A stretch of 64,000 bases of DNA from Phallus indusiatus. Lineage: Eukaryota > Basidiomycota > Agaricomycetes > Phallales > Phallaceae. Every line of letters begins with the position of its first letter. Position 1 is the first letter of the stretch. Under the pieces are notes generated by a model, which did no database searches, was not told where the DNA came from, and saw nothing but the letters and a program-made list of their open reading frames with translations. The translations under genes were made by a program, and so were the position numbers. The stretch is taken from NCBI GenBank assembly GCA_027605045.1, contig JAQFWX010000040.1:62001-126000 (forward strand), given 5' to 3'. Shown here in pieces: positions 55,137-64,000 of the stretch.

Positions 55137-55437
55137 TAGTTGGCCATCCTCCCCCACAGCACAACCTCGGTCTAGGGTGTGAGGCCCGGTGAAAACTCAT
55201 TATGTTGTCATTGTGTGACTTGGGGTCTGATCTATCGTACAGAAGTTGTCTGATGGAGCACGAAAAGTGGATACAATACCAGATGAGCAATCTGCTAGAT
55301 TTGTACGCGTTGTGGTGCTTTCGGTTGACCGATCACTTCGTCTGTTGACATTGTCCCTGCTTCACTCTAATTCATATTTATTACTATTGTTATTATTTAT
55401 TATTACTACTACTACTACTACTACTATTGTTTCTATT
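55137..55437. other. 5' flank of the hAT gene with an ACT microsatellite
   Basis: About 300 bp. A run of about eight ACT (TAC) triplets lies at 55400-55425. No terminal inverted repeat of the hAT gene was recognised. Confidence 0.5.
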
Positions 55438-55833
55438 TGTTAGGGCTACTCAGCTCAGGCTAGAGGGAGGGGATCCTAAGACGATATATTGGAAGGGAAA
55501 CTAACTACTCACCTAGAGGGAGGGGATCCTAAGAGAACAAGCTTAGGGACCCTCACTCTAGGTACAGCTACTATATACATAAAACGACGACGCGGCGTGC
55601 GGCCCTGACACAGCTAAGTGCCAGGCGCCCAAGCCGAACCTAAGCGACATGATGTCACGGGCATCACGCTGGGTACGAGCGCGCAACGCGCGCGAGTAGA
55701 GAAAGTGAAATAGAGACAGAACAAGGAAACGGAGAGTAAAAGTAAAATATGGAAATGATAAATAAAATAGAAAAGAAATGATGCCGATGATAATAAATAA
55801 GAAAATGAGAGACGGCAGTAGCGTACCCTGACA
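55438..55833 (-). mobile_element. Solo A-family LTR
   Basis: 396 bp, TGTTAGGGCTACTC...GTACCCTGACA, TSD CTATT (55433-55437 and 55834-55838). Confidence 0.93.
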
Positions 55834-56510
55834 CTATTTACATTTACTGTGCTGGTGCTACACATTGTTCTGAGCCTGACATTTACGAGTGAATAAAGAG
55901 ATAAAAATCTGACGAAAAAGGGTCAGAGGTCTCTGAGTCGCCGAGAGAGAAAAAACCATGTACTAGGATTATCATGTATGTGGTATAGCCCAGAGCTCCA
56001 TACCTTCAATATCATTACCATCAGTTGATCCAAGGTAAAATGATACGATTCGAGATACCTTTCATGAACGAAAAAATCTTCGTTAGTGCCGTACCGAGCC
56101 TGTGCGATTATGGGGTTGGAAGGTCGCAACACCACAACTATCTAAGGTCTTGATGTAACGATGCAAAACAGTTAGTTTTCTCTTGTGGTCATAGAGAATG
56201 ATACACACCTAATTCATGAAACAAAATGTGTGTATGCACAGTTTCATAGGTAGGGTTGCGCTTGTTGGGAGGATGAGCTGAGGTTTGTAACGGTGTGTCA
56301 TTGTCAAGCGCCATGTTCCGAGCCTATCCCGGAAAAGTCCGGTCTAGTATGAAACACGTGCATGCAGATAGAGAGAGTACGAAGAGTACGGTGTCGCGCA
56401 CCAAAATCTTCCTAATTGGGGAAGGTTCTTTTTTTGTTCAAAGCGGAGTTCTAATCATCCAGAAATCCCATATTGCCAACATCACAGCCTCAAAAATTCA
56501 AAACAATAAA
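55834..56510. other. Intergenic upstream of small paralogous genes
   Basis: About 675 bp. Open frames here (55923-56135 minus, and the 5' extension of the next frame from 56295) have no recognised content. Confidence 0.4.
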
Positions 56511-57167
56511 ATGACTACGTTTTCGTTCCATTACTCATCCTCAGTCTCTTTACCAATTCCAAATTCCTCCACCGAATCACCAATTCTTTCTGATAATGAA
56601 TCTATGTCTCCTTTTCGCTATTCGCCTTCCAGTCCCAGGACATACGATTTGGATCTTTTTACGACTTTGTATATCTATAGTTCCCAATATGCAAGCCTCG
56701 ACCTCGATCGGGACACGCACTTACCGAAGGAACCTTCACCTATCGTTATCCGTCAGTGCAGAAGTTCGGATCTGGTTCACCCCGGGATCATGTTTGGAGA
56801 GAAAGTTTATATCGAGGAGCAATTAAACTGGTTTACAGTTGTTAACATATATTTGACACCAGAATCAGCAAAACGAGACTTGTATCGAATATGGTTAGCA
56901 ACTCAAGAAGGATTCAAGTTCACGTTTTTAGTACTGGACGTGCCAAGTCGATGGGTAATCATGAAGGGCATGAGTACGCAAAAACTTAGCCCTTCCAGAC
57001 CCACGAATCCTATCCCAGAAGACACCCCACCATCACGATTCTCCCCTTTATCATTCGACACTTCTCCAACGCAGTCCTCCCCTAACCTTCCCAGTCCCTC
57101 TTCTCCCACCAAACGATCCTTCCGAAAGATCCGACGAGCTTGTTCCAATCTTTTTGGACGAATCTAG
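56511..57167 (+). CDS. Unrecognised 218-aa protein, tandem paralogue 1
   Basis: ATG at 56511, in an A-rich context (ACAATAAAATGAC); the frame is open upstream to 56295, but the start at 56511 gives the better fit to its neighbour. About residues 45-150 look folded, with YDLDLFTTLYIYSS and FKFTFLVLDVPSRW; the C-terminal 60 residues are Pro/Ser-rich, then basic (KRSFRKIRRACSN). No signal peptide. It aligns in layout with the next gene (DFLTIIRVYNTF and VQFLFVDAPLSV). Family unknown. Confidence 0.6.
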   Translation: MTTFSFHYSSSVSLPIPNSSTESPILSDNESMSPFRYSPSSPRTYDLDLFTTLYIYSSQYASLDLDRDTHLPKEPSPIVIRQCRSSDLVHPGIMFGEKVYIEEQLNWFTVVNIYLTPESAKRDLYRIWLATQEGFKFTFLVLDVPSRWVIMKGMSTQKLSPSRPTNPIPEDTPPSRFSPLSFDTSPTQSSPNLPSPSSPTKRSFRKIRRACSNLFGRI

Positions 57168-57272
57168 AACAATAAAGATAGCATACGAGGCGAAAACAAT
57201 CAGATCCAACTACTTCCTTCTTCCTTCTCGTACAGTCCTCTTAGCGCTTCTCTCATCTTTTCCCCTCCCACT

Positions 57273-57854
57273 ATGTCAAACAATAGCGAAACTTCCCAAA
57301 ATTCTGTCCCCTATTTACAACTCCCATTTTTCCCTTTTTCGTTCCGTTCTTCTCTCAGAACCAGCCCTAATCCCGACTTCCTTACCATAATCCGTGTCTA
57401 CAACACCTTCACCTCCGAAATCAATATCGACGCTAATACAGTACTCCCCGCTACACCTCCCCCATCTTTGGAAATAACCCTTCCTTACGATGATTTAGAA
57501 CTAGAATACCCGTGAGCACTAACTCTATACGAACGAACAGACATCAATGTCATGCACGAATCGTATGAGTTTGTCGGGTTCCTGAGAGCTCAAAGGGATG
57601 GAGTACTTATATGGAGATTAGTTTTTCGCAATTGGTTTTATGGATACGTACAGTTTCTATTTGTCGATGCCCCCCTATCCGTCATGCCACCTCCCCCAGA
57701 CTTTTCAGACGATCTTACTCGCCCTCCTCCCTCATATCAGGAAGTGGAAAGCGATCTATTCGAAGATCTGAGGCGACCATCTCTACCTACCCCTCACATC
57801 ATTCTTCCACTGCCACAAAGAAGCCGATCTCAGCAGCCAGAGCCAGATCAGTAA
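57273..57854 (+). pseudogene. Unrecognised protein, tandem paralogue 2, with in-frame TGA
   Basis: ATG at 57273, open to a TGA at 57513-57515, then open in the same frame to 57854. Together about 193 residues, close to the length of paralogue 1. The second half contains SYEFVGFLRAQRDGVLIWRL and VQFLFVDAPLSV, matching the corresponding strand of paralogue 1, and ends with a PPPSY motif of the WW-domain ligand type (RPPPSYQEVES). Either a recent pseudogene (CGA to TGA would explain the stop), two short genes, or an unseen intron. Confidence 0.5.
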
Positions 57855-58116
57855 GAAGAATGAGATGGTATAGGTATGGTACAGGATAGAGGCAGCGCGG
57901 GAAGTGCCAGGTGTTGAGTCAGGCTAGGGCTGTGTCTCAAGCCGGTTTTGTTCTTCCTATTTGATCTCTTTTTGTTTTCTTTTGTTCTTTTGTTTTGGCT
58001 TCATCATTTTCTCCTATCTATGTTTATGACTCCTTTTTGTTGTAATTGTATCCCCATCATTCTCTCGCGATTCCCCTATCTTCCATATTTCTTTTGTTCT
58101 TTTGTTTCTTCCTGTT
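57855..58116. other. T-rich 3' flank
   Basis: Pyrimidine-rich, T-rich sequence after paralogue 2; no feature recognised. Confidence 0.4.
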
Positions 58117-58733
58117 TGTTATCCCGGTGAATGATGAGTGATCGTCTCACCAATGCTATGTACTCTGAAAGGTATAAATACTGCATGTAAATACTTGTAT
58201 CAGCAGCAATTCTACCGGACGAGTTGTCTCACAGTTTAAGTCTAGTTCAGTTTAAGTCAAGCTCAGTTCAAGTTCAAGTCAAGTTTCGTCTCTAGTCTAA
58301 TTCTACGCTCACATCTTTATCTTTGGATTAACTCTGAGTGAGGTCTCGGAGTATAAACTAGCGATTTTCATTTCAATTCTATTGTCGCTTCACTAACTCG
58401 CAGAAGGATAACTGTCATCATTGATTGTAGATCCTCCTTCCTAGTCGCAATCCAAGTTCTCTTGCCGACTCTTTGTTCATTCAATCCCTCACACTTTGCT
58501 TACGATCACATCTAGTCGTTGCAGTCAGTGTTTGTGTTTGTTTGTGTTGGTTCGATATCAGCGCATACACCTCCCTCCCCATCTCTTATCCACACCCTCT
58601 CATTCCCGAAATCAGCACCAGGACACGCTCCGCGGTAGACTAAACGACCTCAATTAACAAATATCTTCGTAGTTATTCCGATCACTTATAGCCGGCATAC
58701 ACAAAGCTATATTCATCGGATCGTTACAACGGG
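58117..58733. repeat. Possible retroelement LTR or leader, unclassified
   Basis: Starts TGTTATCCCGG and ends near CGTTACA; contains a TATA-like box (GGTATAAATACTGC) and repeated CAAGT / GTTCAAG / AGTTTAAG words like an LTR U5 or leader. No target duplication or second copy found, so this is only a suggestion. Confidence 0.3.
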
Positions 58734-59318
58734 TGTGAGGGACTTGGCTTCAGCTTGTATGCTGCACCCACTCGCCCAACTTCAGATATCCCTCGATTTC
58801 GGAGAACGAGAGAAGTACATAGCTAGTACGCACAAGTCCGACGTTAAGTACGACAACGAACTTAGATTGCCCAAGAGGTCTGACAACGACTGGGACTTGA
58901 ACTACATGCGAGTCCGCAACCAAGTACGAGACAAGCATGCAGAGTACGGAGAAGAACAGAGACGGAGCAGATAAGAGAGAAGAATAGATTTATATTCTGA
59001 CTGAGGAATCCCCAGCTACAAACTGGGGCTTAAATACATAAGTATAAGGTAGCTAGCCTAAAAGGAGAAAAGGATAAGAAAGGAATGGTGGTTTCTAGGA
59101 CGGATGAAACGGGCAGAGTCCAGGCTAACCGAACCCCTGGTTAGTCAGGAAGTCGAATGGGCAGACTCCATTTGGAAATGGATGGATCGGGGGGCTGTGC
59201 ACAGAGTACGGGAAGTACAAGGTAAGTACGTGCTATGTACTTGGTAGTAGACCTTGGATCCCAGTGTACGACTTACATAAACCCCTGGGAAAGGTTACGG
59301 GGCACGCTGGGCATGACA
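58734..59318. mobile_element. LTR family B, copy 2
   Basis: 585 bp from TGTGAGGGACTTGGC to GGGCATGACA. Shares its first 120 bp and scattered later blocks with 30763-31314. Contains many AGTACG words. No TSD found. No coding part of an element is next to it, so it is probably a solo LTR. Confidence 0.55.
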
Positions 59319-59917
59319 GTCATTATCAGTTACATATAATCCTTGAGATAGCTTTTAAATTGTCTGGTTAATATGAATAGACAATACTTAGCTTAACATA
59401 AAGAGTGTCGTTTGCAATGAGTGGGAGCGACAGTGCGGGCAGCAGCAGTGGTAGTGGTGGTAGGAGGGAAAGGAGCGGAAGAAGAAAATAGCGCCAAGAA
59501 TTCAAAGAAGTGACTCATGCACACAGACAGTTCGACGTCGAAAATTTTGACAAAGTTTCGAACTACAATTTGTGTTACTATGTAATGTTACCTATGTGTC
59601 TAATTCCATTGACCATAAGGGAACACATTTTTTCAGAATGGGATTCTGGTTCTTCCAGATTAGGCCAGAATGGGACAATACGGCCATATAGCGAATGGTG
59701 GGAACACAACAAGTTTTCACCGGGTGTGAGGTTCTGACATGATTTTCAGCAGCACAACGCTCAAGACAAGATGAAGGTGAGAGGAAATGAGATCAAAAAT
59801 CAAGATGAGATGAGAAAAGACGTAGAACACTAAGGGTGGCGGCAATGGTAAGTTATGAATTTAGAATACCTGCTTTTATAAAAACGTACTGATTTTGTCT
59901 TGAGCATTATCCCATGT
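59319..59917. other. Host sequence left of the nested DNA elements
   Basis: About 600 bp. A Ser/Gly-encoding stretch at 59417-59490 and a 75-codon frame at 59510-59737 have no recognised content. Nothing else seen. Confidence 0.4.
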
Positions 59918-59949
59918 TAAGGCATAACACGGGTTGCAGGTATCTAAGG

Positions 59950-60785
59950 CACTGGAGACATTGTAGGGTTTAGCCAAAAAAAGGATCTTAAGAAAATTAT
60001 GGTTCGAGGCATAGGCTATTGACAATTTACCAAATTGCAAAATCATATTATAACTAATACTCAGCTCAAGGGATTCTGGCTTGAAAAACTGTCAGTATAC
60101 TGCTATAATTATCTTGATCAAATTATGCAATAATTATTTATCATATAAGCCTATAATTAATGTTGTCCATTCAGTAAAATAATGAATAGAATGAAACTTA
60201 CATTATCATTGTCTATATTGAAGAATGTTCTCAAAATTGTTTTTATATTTATTGTCAAATTATATTTCTATTATAATTTAGATGCATGGAAAAAGCTTAA
60301 TTTTAAGCATGAGATTACACTGTGTAGTATCAGAGTTTTCCTGGGAAAACCTTAATAATATATGGATTTCTGGAAAATCTTGAGAAAACTCTGATGTCAC
60401 ATGCTGTGACTTCAAGTTTTAATTACACAGAAACTCAATATTCCTCACTCCTTCAAAATTATGATAAAAAATTGTATTGATAAGTAATTATATTAGCTTC
60501 ATTATATAATTTTCAGCTATGGTTAATAATAATATGTGTTTCACTTTGTATACCGTTTGATTGTATAGAAAAAGTTATTGATAGTATTATATAAGTAAGA
60601 ATTCTTACATAATTTAACTAGGATAAAAATAGCAACATACTGACAATTTTTCAAGTCAGAATCCTATGATCTGAGTATTAGTTATAATATTATATTACAA
60701 GTTAGTGAATTGTCATATGCCTATGCCTCGAACCATAATTTTCTTAGGATCCTTTTTTTGGCTAAACCCTACAATGTCTCAAGTG
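59950..60785. mobile_element. 836-bp CACTA-like non-autonomous element, copy 1
   Basis: Ends CACTGGAGACATTG and CAATGTCTCAAGTG, TSD AGG (59947-59949 and 60786-60788). The terminal inverted repeats extend for at least 150 bp with some mismatches. AT-rich, no coding capacity. Three-base TSD and CACT termini point to the CACTA superfamily. Confidence 0.8.
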
Positions 60786-61222
60786 AGGGTTTACCCGCAG
60801 GTACCTGTATCCGTACCCGTGGGTTTTGTGACCCACAGGTCAGGTACCTGGTGCTTATGTAACCCGGGTCGGGTACGGGTCTGCATTTTGTAAACCACGG
60901 GTACCCTTGGGTACCCATGTAACCTGCCATATAACACATACAGTGATTTTTGAGTGGGTTTCGTCGTGATTTTTTTTTTATTTTGGCTCTAGAGAGCTCA
61001 AATTTAGCTTAAAATGGAAATAAAAAAATATGTCATGAATATTTTTTAATTCTCTATGATATATGTCGGGCCCCTAAATTAGGTGCCCATCTCGCTTGAA
61101 AGTATTGTTTATATCATCTAGTCACACGTGATGTGACCTGCAGGTAACACACGAGTACCCATGTGTTACCTGTCACACGGATTGACCTGTGCAACCCGTG
61201 GGTATTGTGACAACCCGTGGGT

Positions 61223-63041
61223 GGTAGTAAAGCTTGCGCAAAATCTTGCTAAGCGGCTGATGCTACGGCTGAAATAGCCGGAGCTAAACGCTGTAGCCGA
61301 GTGTAGCCGCTGTCAAATAATAGCCACGTAATTATGTAATTGCACTTTATTCCTTTTTTAGCAGGAGTTTGATAAACTGCTCAGCAAGCGAGCTTGGTCA
61401 GCAGCACCCACTGACGCACAGACACGGCAGGATTTGCCGCCACGGCTCATTCGGCTTTTACCAGCCAATGAGAGGTATCTAGACTAATCTTGGACTAATC
61501 TCGCATAAATGCCCACCGTTTATGGTGTAGAAATTGAGGGCAACTGTTGTCCGGTCTGATAGATCAATGGAAAATACCATATGATGTGAATTGTGTGATG
61601 CCGGGGTTCAGTTCTCTCAGATGCCAACTTTTTTTTTCTCTTTCCAATGTCTCAAACAACTTCTGTAGAAGTTTTTTTAATTGCACATTGTATACCCCAT
61701 ACACTGGAGACATTGTAGGGTTTAGCCAAAAAAAGGATCTTAAGAAAATTATAGTTCAAGGCATAGACTATTGATGATTTACTAAATTGCACAATTATAT
61801 TATAACTAATACTCAGATTAAGGGATTCTGGCTTGCAAAATTGTCAGTATACTGTTATAATTATCTTGGTTAAATTATGTAATAATTCTTTGTCATATAA
61901 GCCCATGATCAATGTTACCCATCCAGTAAAATAATAAACAGAATGAAACTTACATTATCATCATCTATATTGAAGAATGTTCTGAAAATGTTTTTTATAT
62001 TTATTATGAACATATATTTCTATTATAATTTAGATGCATGGAAAAACCTTAATTTTAAGCATGAGAATACTCTTTGTAATATCAGAGTTTTCCTGGGAAA
62101 ACCTTAATAATACAGGGATTTCTGGAAAATCTTGAGAAAACTCTAATGTCACAAATTGTGACCTTAAGATTTAATTATACAGAAACTCAATATTTTTCAC
62201 TCCCTCAAAATTATAATAAAATTCTGCATTGACAAGTAATCATATCAACTTAAATATATAATTTTCCACCATGGTTAATAATAATATGTATTTTAGTTTT
62301 TATACTGTCTGACTAAATAGAGAAAGTTATTCATAGTGTGATATAAGTAAAAATTATTACATAATTAAATTGAGATAATTATAGCAGTATACTGACGATT
62401 TTGCAAGCCAGAATCCCTTAATCTGAGTATTAGTTATAATATAATTGTGCAATTTAGTAAATCATCAATAGTCTATGCCTCGAACTATAATTTTCTTAAG
62501 ATCCTTTTTTTGGCTAAACCCTACAATGTCTCCAGTGATATTTTTGTAATTAAATTTTTTAAAAAAATCAACCTTTTTTTTGGTTGACAATTCTGAGCTG
62601 AAGACTTTGTATTTTCCAGAACAGATGAAAGGAAAAAAAAATTAAGGTATATAGCAGAGTCGAACCCAGAGCACATATCACAAAGGAACACACAAATCCC
62701 ACTGATCCATCGAACCGAACAACAATCATCCATAATTTTTACATCATAAACGCTAAGAGCTTACACGAAATTAGTCTACGTGCCTCTCATTGGCTGGCCA
62801 AAGCCGAATGAGCCGCGGCGGCAAATCCTGCCGTGTCTGTGCGTCAGTGGGTGCTGCTGACCAAGCTCGCTTGCTGAGCTTTTTTCAAGCTGCTGCTTAA
62901 AAAGGAATATGCGCCGCGGAAGCATAACATAGCCAAGCGGCTACTATCTGACAGCGGCTACACTCGGCTAAAGCGTTTAGCTCCGGCTATTTCAGCCGTA
63001 GCATCAGCCGCTTAGCAAGATTTTGTGCAAGCTTTACTACC
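61223..63041. mobile_element. MULE-like element with about 270-bp inverted repeats
   Basis: Begins GGTAGTAAAGCTTGC and ends GCAAGCTTTACTACC. The arms (61223 to about 61495, and about 62775 to 63041) match with high identity for the first 110 bp and more loosely after, including a stretch around ACGCACAGACACGGCAGG. Flanked by the 9-bp repeat CCCGTGGGT (61214-61222 and 63042-63050). Long TIRs and a 9-bp TSD fit Mutator-like elements. No transposase. Confidence 0.72.
61702..62537. mobile_element. 836-bp CACTA-like non-autonomous element, copy 2
   Basis: Ends CACTGGAGACATTG and CAATGTCTCCAGTG, TSD ATA (61699-61701 and 62538-62540). Same length as copy 1 and collinear with it. Its inverted repeats are more perfect than in copy 1. 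Confidence 0.82.
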
Positions 63042-63163
63042 CCCGTGGGTTGTGACATGTGACAACCCGGGTCGGGTCACGGGTCAGTCGGGTCCATAAA
63101 AAATACCCACGGGTCGGGTACCCGAACCTGCGGGTAAAACCCGTGTTATGCCTTATCCCATGT

Positions 63164-63343
63164 GAAAACACCAAGTTCCCGAGGAGAAAGTGTAGAGCAT
63201 GTTAGCGACATGCTGAGACTAATTCCACCGCCGTCATGGCAGAGACTAACAGACGACGGTTTGAGTTGGAAAGCTGAGTAATCACCATTGGCCAATGGGG
63301 ATGCTGGGCAAAAAAAGGCCCATTTGGTCCCATTCAAACCTCC
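63164..63343. other. Host sequence between two insertions
   Basis: 180 bp; nothing recognised. Confidence 0.3.
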
Positions 63344-63738
63344 TGTCAGGGTACGCTACCGCGTCCCCTTACTTTCCTTATTTATTATCATCGGTATATG
63401 TTTATTTCTATTTCATTTACATTTCCCGTCCATTACTTCCATTTTCCGTTTCCTCGTTCTGCCTCTATTTCACTTTCTTTACTCGCGCGTCGCGCGCGTA
63501 CTCGGCGTGATGCCCGTGACATCACGTCGCTTAGGTTCGGTTCGGGCGCCTAGCACTTAGCTGTGTCAGGGCCGCACGCCGCGCTATCGTTTTTCATGTA
63601 TATAGTCGCTGTCCCTAGAGTGAGGGTCCCTAAGCTTGTTCTCTTAGGATCCCCTCCCTCTAGGTGAGTAGTTAGTGTTTTCCGCAATATATTATCTTAG
63701 GATCCCCTCCCTCTAGCCTGAGCTGAGTAGCCCTAACA
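63344..63738 (+). mobile_element. Solo A-family LTR
   Basis: 395 bp, TGTCAGGGTACGC...CCCTAACA, TSD CCTCC (63339-63343 and 63739-63743). Very close to the LTRs of A1, so a recent insertion followed by LTR-LTR recombination. Confidence 0.94.
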
Positions 63739-64000
63739 CCTCCCTGAAGACCAAATAAACCCTTAAAACTAGCCCAGCAACAGTGGCAACCCAATGTACG
63801 GAGAAAAAAAAACCTGTTTGATCCAAAAAAAAGTCCTACACCCGAGTTATATGCTGAAAAAAAAACCGATCAAAGCCGATTGATATATAAAAATGTCTCA
63901 CACCGGAGTTGTATGCTGGCCGTTTAGAGAAAAGGTCCCAAAATGTCGGATGAGAAGTGCCCAAAAGGTCTTAATATATAGTGTTGGATTTGATAGATTC
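63739..64000. other. Right edge, nothing recognised
   Basis: A-rich runs and two imperfect copies of a block containing CACCCGAGTTATATGCTG / CACCGGAGTTGTATGCTG (about 63840 and 63901). No gene supported. Confidence 0.4.

Larger units (their letters stand above)
59918..63155. mobile_element. 3.2-kb non-autonomous hAT-like element with nested elements
   Basis: TIRs TAAGGCATAACACGGGTT (left) and the matching right end AACCCGTGTTATGCCTTA, 8-bp TSD TCCCATGT (59910-59917 and 63156-63163). Own sequence between the nested elements is rich in GGGTACCC-type words, as in the MITE at 53965. Contains CACTA-like copy 1 and a MULE-like element that holds CACTA-like copy 2. No transposase. Confidence 0.85.

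Noticed and set aside
59417..59490. Short Ser/Gly-rich frame starting MSGSDSAG
   Set aside because: Only 24 codons before a stop, simple-sequence composition, no context.

Overview
This window looks like nuclear DNA from a basidiomycete fungus, probably an Agaricomycete. Genes carry many short introns of about 50-70 nt, are closely packed on both strands, and encode typical fungal families (PRP43, tafazzin, a fungal DUF2306 membrane protein, DUF6589, chromodomain Ty3/gypsy elements). All coordinates are in this window. Exon joins were worked out by eye from splice signals, reading frame and family resemblance, with no transcript evidence.

Left part (1-28.1 kb) is a euchromatic gene block. 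In order: an unrecognised 331-aa protein (-); a Ser/Thr-rich secreted protein (+); an alpha/beta-hydrolase-fold protein with an unusual nucleophile elbow (-); a DUF2306 membrane protein (-); a mitochondrial FtsJ-type rRNA methyltransferase, MRM2-like (-), divergent from a TFIIIC triple-barrel subunit (+); a PhyH-family dioxygenase (+); two tandem secreted or GPI-anchor-like proteins (-); tafazzin (+); a tandem pair of CAX-type Ca2+/cation exchangers (+) duplicated with their promoters; and the DEAH-box helicase Prp43 (+), which has DEVH in motif II.

Middle (28.6-55.4 kb) is a transposon graveyard whose order of events can be read from target-site duplications (TSDs). A DUF6589 gene is broken and cut off by LTR sequence. 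A hAT-type transposase gene (-) is split into three parts. One split is a solo LTR (TSD GTTGT). That LTR was entered by a 9.1-kb Ty3/gypsy element 'I' (TSD CAAGT). Element I was entered in its reverse transcriptase by a 6.2-kb chromovirus 'A2' (TSD GATAA). A2 was entered in its 5' LTR by a second, inverted copy 'A1' (TSD GAGTG). The A elements carry an 11-nt primer-binding site complementary to the predicted 5' end of their own RNA, as in the self-priming Tf1/sushi group. Element I carries extra open frames between integrase and the 3' LTR.

Right part (55.4-64 kb) holds more solo LTRs, a tandem pair of unrecognised small proteins, and a nested stack of non-autonomous DNA elements: a 3.2-kb hAT-like element (8-bp TSD) containing one 836-bp CACTA-like element and a MULE-like long-TIR element, which contains a second 836-bp CACTA-like element. 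No tRNA, rRNA, CRISPR or prokaryotic feature was seen.
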